In this document: piece after piece, positions 59,806 to 64,000 of the stretch
How the letters are laid out: each line of letters starts with the position of its first letter
Numbering within the stretch: position 1 is the first letter of the stretch
DNA from: CAVTJL01 sp963735065
Lineage (GTDB): Bacteria; Pseudomonadota; Alphaproteobacteria; Geminicoccales; Geminicoccaceae
Assembly: GCA_963735065.1 (NCBI GenBank)
Contig: CAVTJL010000001.1
Location: 1,736,001-1,800,000, forward strand
Direction of reading: 5' to 3'
Length of the DNA stretch: 64,000 bases
The notes under the pieces: model-generated
The model's input: only the letters and a program-made list of their open reading frames with translations
What the model was told of the DNA's origin: nothing
The model's database searches: none
Made by a program: the position numbers and the translations under genes

Positions 59806-60354
59806 ATGGCCGAGGCCGATACCGGGCCAGCCACCCGCATCCGCGTCATGGACGCGGACATAACCCAGCTCGCCCTGGATGCCATCGTCAATGCCGCCAA
59901 TCCTCGGCTGGAGCCGGGTGGCGGCGTGTGCGGTGCGATCCATCGTGCGGCCGGTCCCGAGCTCGCGGCCGCCTGCGCCGTCTTGGGGGGCTGCGGCACA
60001 GGTGATGCCAAGCTGACGGAAGGCTTTCGGCTGCCGGCCCGCCACGTGATCCACGCGGTGGGCCCCGTCTGGCAGGGCGGCACATCGGGTGAGGATGAGG
60101 CCCTGGCCAGCTGCTATCGCCGCTCGCTCGAGCTTCTCCTCGAGCACGGCCTTCGGACGATCGCGTTTCCTGCCATCTCGACCGGCATCTACGGCTTTCC
60201 GCCCGAGCGGGCGGCCGGCATCGCCGTCGGCACGGTGGCACGCTTTCTCGAGCAGTGCGACGCGGTGGACGAGGTCGTGCTCTGCTGCTTCGGGCGGCGC
60301 TCGACGGTCCTGCACGAGCTGGCGCTGGCGCGTCTCGGCCAGCAGGGGAGCTGA
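59806..60354 (+). CDS. Macrodomain protein (O-acetyl-ADP-ribose deacetylase-like)
   Basis: A 182-residue single macrodomain. ADITQLALDAIVNAANPRLE holds the Asn-Ala-Ala-Asn motif and GGGVCGAIHRAAGPELAAAC the ADP-ribose loop; GDAKLTEGFRLPARHVIHAV, GPVW and IAFPAISTGIYGFPPERAAG complete the active site. It resembles the YmdB type that hydrolyses O-acetyl-ADP-ribose or removes ADP-ribose. GGGAGG lies eight bases before the ATG at 59806. The next gene starts seven bases after its stop, so it may be the first gene of the sugar-acid operon. Confidence 0.88.
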   Translation: MAEADTGPATRIRVMDADITQLALDAIVNAANPRLEPGGGVCGAIHRAAGPELAAACAVLGGCGTGDAKLTEGFRLPARHVIHAVGPVWQGGTSGEDEALASCYRRSLELLLEHGLRTIAFPAISTGIYGFPPERAAGIAVGTVARFLEQCDAVDEVVLCCFGRRSTVLHELALARLGQQGS

Positions 60355-60360
60355 TTGCTC

Positions 60361-61290
60361 ATGCAGCCTGACCTCGTGTGCCTGGGCGAGCCGCTGGGCG
60401 AGCTGAACCAGACCGAGCCGAGCGAGGCCCGCTTTCTCCTGGGCCATGGCGGCGACACGTCGAACTGCGCCATCGCGGCAGCACGGATCGGCGCCCGTGT
60501 CGGCTATCTGACGCGGATCGGCGCTGACAGCTTCGGCAAGGGCTTTCTCGATCTCTGGGCGAGGGAAGGGGTCGACACGAGCCGGATCGAGCGGGACGAG
60601 CATGCGCCGACGGGCATCTATTTCGTCACGCACGGGCCGGCGGGCCACGAGTTCAGCTACTATCGCAAGGACTCGGCCGCGAGCCGCATGACGCCCGCCT
60701 CCATTCCCGAGGCCTATGTCGCGGGTGCCCGGATCCTGCACGCCTCCGGGATCAGCCAGGCGATCTCCGAGAGCGCCTGCGATGCCGTGTTCCACGCCTT
60801 CGAGATCGCGCGCGCCGCCGGCACCGAGGTGGCCTACGACACCAACCTGCGCTTGAGACTCTGGCCGATCGCGCGGGCCCGCGCGGTCATCAACGAGGCG
60901 CTGCGCCAGGCCGACCTGGCGCTGCCCGGGCTTGACGATGCACGTGTCCTGACCGGGCTCGAGGACGCCGACGCCATCGCCGATCACTATCTGCGCCTCG
61001 GCCCCAAGGTGGTGGCCCTGACCCTAGGTCCGGCCGGTGCCCTGGTGGCAACACCCGATCGGCGCGAGCGCTATCGGGCCCATGCAGTTGCTGCCGTCGA
61101 CGCCACCGGGGCCGGCGATGCGTTCGACGGTGCCTTCCTCTCCGAGTATCTCCGCACCGGGGACGTGTTCCACGCCGGCCGCTTTGCCAACGCGGCCGGC
61201 GCTCTTGCCACGACCGGCTTCGGTGCCGTAGCGCCACTGCCGACCCGCGCCGCCGTCGAGGCGCTGCTCACGAAGGAGACCGGCCGATGA
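60361..61290 (+). CDS. kdgK: PfkB-family sugar kinase, 2-keto-3-deoxygluconate kinase-like
   Basis: A 309-residue ribokinase-fold kinase. LLGHGGDTSNCAIAAARIGA is PfkB signature 1 and AAVDATGAGDAFDGAFLSEY signature 2 with the catalytic Asp. The short Gly-Asp-Thr-Ser-Asn and EFSYYRKDSAASRMTP match 2-keto-3-deoxygluconate kinases, which bind the sugar acid through this Tyr/Arg set. ATG at 60361 is preferred to TTG 60355. The stop overlaps dgoK as ATGA. A KDG kinase next to KDGal kinase and aldolase means the cell can phosphorylate both epimeric keto-deoxy sugar acids. Confidence 0.8.
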   Translation: MQPDLVCLGEPLGELNQTEPSEARFLLGHGGDTSNCAIAAARIGARVGYLTRIGADSFGKGFLDLWAREGVDTSRIERDEHAPTGIYFVTHGPAGHEFSYYRKDSAASRMTPASIPEAYVAGARILHASGISQAISESACDAVFHAFEIARAAGTEVAYDTNLRLRLWPIARARAVINEALRQADLALPGLDDARVLTGLEDADAIADHYLRLGPKVVALTLGPAGALVATPDRRERYRAHAVAAVDATGAGDAFDGAFLSEYLRTGDVFHAGRFANAAGALATTGFGAVAPLPTRAAVEALLTKETGR

Positions 61291-62210
61291 CCCCAGCCCT
61301 CGTCGGCATCGACTGGGGAACGACCAGCTTCAGGGCCTATCTGATGGACGCGCTGGGCAGCGTGCTCGATCGGGTGAGCGCGCCTTTGGGCATCCTGCAG
61401 GTCGAGAACGGCGCCTTCGAGGCCACGCTCGAGAGGCTCCTCGCCGGCTGGCTGGCCGACCAGCCCGATCTCCCGATCATCGTCTCGGGCATGATCGGCA
61501 GCAGGCAGGGCTGGGTCGAGGTGCCCTACCTGCCGTGCCCGGCAGGGCTCGAGGAGCTCTCGCGCGGGCTCCATCTCCACACCTCCGAGCGCGGCCGGAA
61601 GGTGCGCTTCGTCCCAGGGCTGGTGGTGAAGGGCGCCTTTCCCGATGTGCTGCGCGGGGAGGAGACCCAGATCGCGGGAGCACTGGCCGACAATCCATCG
61701 GCGGCGGTCTTTCTTCTCCCCGGCACGCACTGCAAGTGGGCGCGGGTGGAGGGCGGCCGGGTCGTCTGGTTCGCCACCTTCATGACCGGTGAGGTCTATG
61801 GGGTGCTGCGCCAGCACTCGATCCTCGGACGCCTCGTGACCGGCGAGGCCTTCGACGAGGCAGGCTTCGTGCGAGGCGTCCGGGCGGGGCTGGACGAGGC
61901 GGCAAGCTCAGGCGGCCTGCTGCGGCGGCTCTTCAGCGCCCGCTCGCTGGGCCTTGTCTCCGACCTCGCGGGTGAGGCCGTCGCCTCCTACCTCTCCGGC
62001 CTCTTGATCGGCACCGAGATCCGGGAGGCGCTGGGCTGTGTCGACGGCGCTGCCCGCGCAGGCGGCATCGTGCTTGTCGGCGGCAGCGATCTCGTGGCCC
62101 GCTACACCACGGCGCTCAGGCTTGCGGGGATCACGGCGCTGAGCTCCGTGCCCGACGCGGCCGCGCGCGGTCAGCATCTTCTGGCCGAGACGGCGGGAAT
62201 TCTCCAATGA
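61287..62210 (+). CDS. dgoK: 2-dehydro-3-deoxygalactonokinase
   Basis: A 307-residue kinase of the DgoK family. ALVGIDWGTTSFRAYLMDAL holds the phosphate-binding loop, LPIIVSGMIGSRQGWVEVPY and LPCPAG are family marks, then RGEETQIAGALADNPSAAVF and LLPGTHCKWARVEGGRVVWF, FATFMTGEVYGVLRQHSILG. It phosphorylates 2-dehydro-3-deoxy-D-galactonate with ATP. ATGA overlaps at both ends join it to kdgK and dgoA, so translation of the three is likely coupled. The dehydratase for galactonate is not in the window. Confidence 0.9.
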   Translation: MTPALVGIDWGTTSFRAYLMDALGSVLDRVSAPLGILQVENGAFEATLERLLAGWLADQPDLPIIVSGMIGSRQGWVEVPYLPCPAGLEELSRGLHLHTSERGRKVRFVPGLVVKGAFPDVLRGEETQIAGALADNPSAAVFLLPGTHCKWARVEGGRVVWFATFMTGEVYGVLRQHSILGRLVTGEAFDEAGFVRGVRAGLDEAASSGGLLRRLFSARSLGLVSDLAGEAVASYLSGLLIGTEIREALGCVDGAARAGGIVLVGGSDLVARYTTALRLAGITALSSVPDAAARGQHLLAETAGILQ

Positions 62211-62860
62211 CCGAGGCGGGCATGGGCAACGCATTGGCCGACTGGCTGGCGCCGATGCCGCTGGTGGCGATCCTCCGCGGCGTTCGGCCCGACGAGGTGG
62301 TCGGGGTCGGCGAGCAGCTCCATGCCGCGGGCTTCCGTATCCTCGAGGTGCCGCTCAACTCACCCGAGCCCTTCGACAGCATCGGCGGGCTCGCGCGGGC
62401 GCTGGGGGACCGGGCGCTCGTCGGCGCCGGCACGGTGCTGGACCCGGCGGACGTCGGCCGGCTGGCCGAGGCCGGCGGGCGGCTCGTCGTCATGCCGCAC
62501 GCCGATGTCCGCGTCATCCAGGAGGCGAAGCGGCTGGGGCTTCTCTGTCTGCCGGGAATCGCCACGCCCACCGAGGCCTTCGCGGCGCTGGCCGCGGGCG
62601 CCGACGGGCTGAAGCTCTTTCCCGGCGAGCTCATCGGGCCGCCTGTCGTCAAGGCGCTGCGCGCGGTGTTGCCGAGGGGCACGCGGCTCTTCCCGGTGGG
62701 CGGGATCACGCCGGAGACGATGGCACCCTATGTCGCTGCCGGCGCCGACGGCTTCGGCCTGGGCTCGGCGCTCTACAAGCCGGGGATGACGGCTGCCGAG
62801 GTCGGTCGGACCGCGGCAGCGTTCGCCAGCGCCTGGTCCGCGCTCGAGGCCGGGGCCTGA
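62207..62860 (+). CDS. dgoA: 2-dehydro-3-deoxy-6-phosphogalactonate aldolase
   Basis: A 217-residue class I aldolase of the KDPG/KDPGal family. MPLVAILRGVRPDEVVGVGE, GFRILEVPLNSPEPFDSIGG (catalytic Glu), ALVGAGTVLDPADVGRLAEA, VMPHADVRVIQEAKRLGLLC and ADGLKLFPGELIGPPVVKAL (Schiff-base Lys) are all present. The LNSP sequence after the Glu is typical of the galactonate branch rather than the Eda branch (TLRTP). The enzyme cleaves KDPGal into pyruvate and glyceraldehyde 3-phosphate. It completes the kdgK-dgoK-dgoA operon. Confidence 0.9.
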   Translation: MTEAGMGNALADWLAPMPLVAILRGVRPDEVVGVGEQLHAAGFRILEVPLNSPEPFDSIGGLARALGDRALVGAGTVLDPADVGRLAEAGGRLVVMPHADVRVIQEAKRLGLLCLPGIATPTEAFAALAAGADGLKLFPGELIGPPVVKALRAVLPRGTRLFPVGGITPETMAPYVAAGADGFGLGSALYKPGMTAAEVGRTAAAFASAWSALEAGA

Positions 62861-62870
62861 GCGGCGGACC

Positions 62871-63608
62871 CTATTTCGGCTGCTGCAGGGCCCCCCCGCC
62901 CAGATTGAGATCGAGCGCCGGCGGGGCGGCGCCGGCAGGCTTGGCCGCGCTGGGTGCTGAACCGGGTGCTGCCCCAGCGCTCGGCTTTGCCGCCCCTTGT
63001 GGTGGCTTGCCGCTCTGGATGAACATGTGGACGAGGGTCGGCTGATCCGGCAGCCCGGTCTTCTCCAGGTTCGCCTTCGCCTGGTATGCCTCGATCGCGG
63101 CCTGCGTCTTGGGCCCGAAGCTCCCGTCGGGCGTGCCCGAGAGATAGCCTCCGGCGATCAGCTGCTGCTGCATGCGACGCAGGATCTCATCATAGATCGG
63201 GATGGTGTTCTTGCCGACGGTCGCCTGCTCGATCTGGGAGCGCTCGGTCAGTCGGTCCTTGGCGAGATACTCGGCGAGCTTGAGCCCGACCTCCGCCAGA
63301 TGCTCGTCGGGGTTCTGCTCGCAGTGCGACGCGACAAGCTTCAGGAGCGTTTCCGGGCTCTGCCAGGGCGCTATGTCGTAGATTCCGCTCTGCGTCATGT
63401 TGATCGCGGTGAGGAAACCGTCGAGCCAGCTGACGAAGACGACGAGGCCCTTTTGATCCTTCTTCTGGACTGCGTCGACGAGCGACTTGCAGGTGTCGTA
63501 GCCCATGCCCTTGGGGGCGAACGAGCCGGACTTGTCGGCGGCATGCGCAGAGGGCGCGGCAAGCAGGGCGAATGCCGCCAGGACGACGAGACAGCGGGGC
63601 GCGTTCAA
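62871..63608 (-). CDS. Exported peptidoglycan-binding-like protein
   Basis: A 245-residue protein with a Sec signal peptide (RCLVVLAAFALLAAPSAHAA). Residues about 35-120 are helical (YDTCKSLVDAVQKKDQKGLV, VSWLDGFLTAINMTQSGIYD and two Cys), like small acid-stress or immunity-type periplasmic domains. Residues about 145-195 (LRRMQQQLIAGGYLSGTPDG, SFGPKTQAAIEAYQAKANLE) are a peptidoglycan-binding type 1 domain. The tail is Pro/Ala-rich. It is convergent with the sugar-acid operon and has no operon partner. The exact function is unknown. Confidence 0.75.
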   Translation of the reverse strand: MNAPRCLVVLAAFALLAAPSAHAADKSGSFAPKGMGYDTCKSLVDAVQKKDQKGLVVFVSWLDGFLTAINMTQSGIYDIAPWQSPETLLKLVASHCEQNPDEHLAEVGLKLAEYLAKDRLTERSQIEQATVGKNTIPIYDEILRRMQQQLIAGGYLSGTPDGSFGPKTQAAIEAYQAKANLEKTGLPDQPTLVHMFIQSGKPPQGAAKPSAGAAPGSAPSAAKPAGAAPPALDLNLGGGALQQPK

Positions 63609-63903
63609 GGGGCTCGATCCTTCCAGCTCGACAATGGCGCAAGCCGGGCCTTCCCTAGCTTAGACGATAGCCGTCTAGCAAGGGCGGCACTGCGCCGCCA
63701 CCCGTGGTGAGACGGAAGGCCTGAGGCTGGTGCCTCGGGCGCGCGAGACGAGTGTGGCGGTGGAGTCCTCTGCAGGCAACGGATGGCCCTGGACCGGAGC
63801 CTCGGTCTCGGTCTCTCTCGCGACGCGGCATCGCAGGAATCGGGTGTCGCCGGGGTCGGCCGATCCCTAGGAGAGATACCGGCCAGACCAGGAGTGAAGA
63901 GGA

Positions 63904-64000
63904 TGATGGTCATCGATCCGGCCGAAGCCAGCGAGAGCTACATGCGCGTGGAGCGGGCGATCCGCTTCATCGACACGCACCGCCTCGATCAGCCGGGACT
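63904..64000 (+). CDS. AraC/Ada-type regulator, first residues only
   Basis: ATG at 63904, with AGGAG and AGAGG upstream, opens MMVIDPAEASESYMRVERAI and RFIDTHRLDQPG, after which the window ends. YMRVERAIRFIDTHR is the usual lead-in to the AraC helix-turn-helix in proteins that join a regulator to a methylated-DNA methyltransferase. Identification rests on 32 residues, so it is tentative. Confidence 0.5.

Noticed and set aside
1..64000. tRNA, rRNA, riboswitch or CRISPR features
   Set aside because: None was recognised by eye. A covariance-model scan would settle this; I could not run one.

Overview
The window is GC-rich, densely coded DNA from a Gram-negative bacterium. Outer-membrane porins, Tat signals, an RpoH-type sigma factor, a Ku/LigD end-joining pair and FNR/FixK-like boxes together suggest an alphaproteobacterium, perhaps of the Rhodospirillales/Geminicoccales type. 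That placement is an inference from gene content and style; no marker gene fixes the genus.

Layout. 0-4.3 kb: the start of a cytochrome b561 gene with a PepSY partner, an exported rubrerythrin-like protein, a duplicated gene of unknown function (copy 1), a DUF2938 membrane protein and an MFS transporter. 4.7-13 kb: two tandem, paralogous, very large exported Gly/Ser-rich proteins and a divergent eight-haem cytochrome c/TPR protein. 13-21 kb: a large arylsulfatase, a GadC-like antiporter, an OprB-like porin, a frame-broken glutamate decarboxylase and a class II glutamine amidotransferase. 21-22.3 kb: a graveyard of IS5 and IS630 pieces and a sulfatase start joined to a transposase end. 22.4-39.7 kb: an envelope and sulfatase island with small lipoproteins, DUF1254, DUF1269, DUF3313 and DUF4410 proteins, an AraC regulator, outer-membrane proteins, a Tat-exported HAD phosphatase, three more sulfatases and their activator, the formylglycine-generating enzyme. 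39.8-45.2 kb: a TPR signalling protein, then ku-ligD. 45.3-55.9 kb: an accessory zone with an IS630 element, recombinase and IS1380 fragments, a cupin, a second Ku, a carboxymuconolactone decarboxylase-like protein with a 3-hydroxyisobutyrate dehydrogenase-like protein, a carbonic anhydrase, a REP-associated transposase with REP-like repeats around an AT-rich orphan gene, IS110 debris, a broken vapBC and copy 2 of the duplicated gene. 56-64 kb: ordinary chromosome with tatA, LysR/pirin, rpoH, a macrodomain protein, a kdgK-dgoK-dgoA operon, a peptidoglycan-binding protein and the start of an AraC/Ada-type gene.

How the genes fit together. The four sulfatases need their active-site Cys converted to formylglycine, and the one activating enzyme lies immediately upstream of, and in line with, one of them. 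Two sulfatases and the HAD phosphatase carry twin-arginine signals, and tatA is in the same window. Porins and many lipoproteins imply that this work happens in the periplasm. The sugar-acid operon feeds 2-keto-3-deoxy sugar acids to pyruvate and glyceraldehyde 3-phosphate. Ku and LigD form a two-part double-strand-break repair system.

A recurring oddity is single-base frame breaks in otherwise well-preserved genes (both duplicate copies, gadB, ligD, the second ku, carbonic anhydrase start, REP transposase, IS110, vapB). These could be real decay or base-calling errors, and sequence alone cannot separate the two. The most novel-looking structures are the REP-like repeat family that marks module edges at 53.0-54.2 kb, the double hairpin inserted in the IS630 transposase, and a duplicated leader carrying an FNR/FixK-like box.
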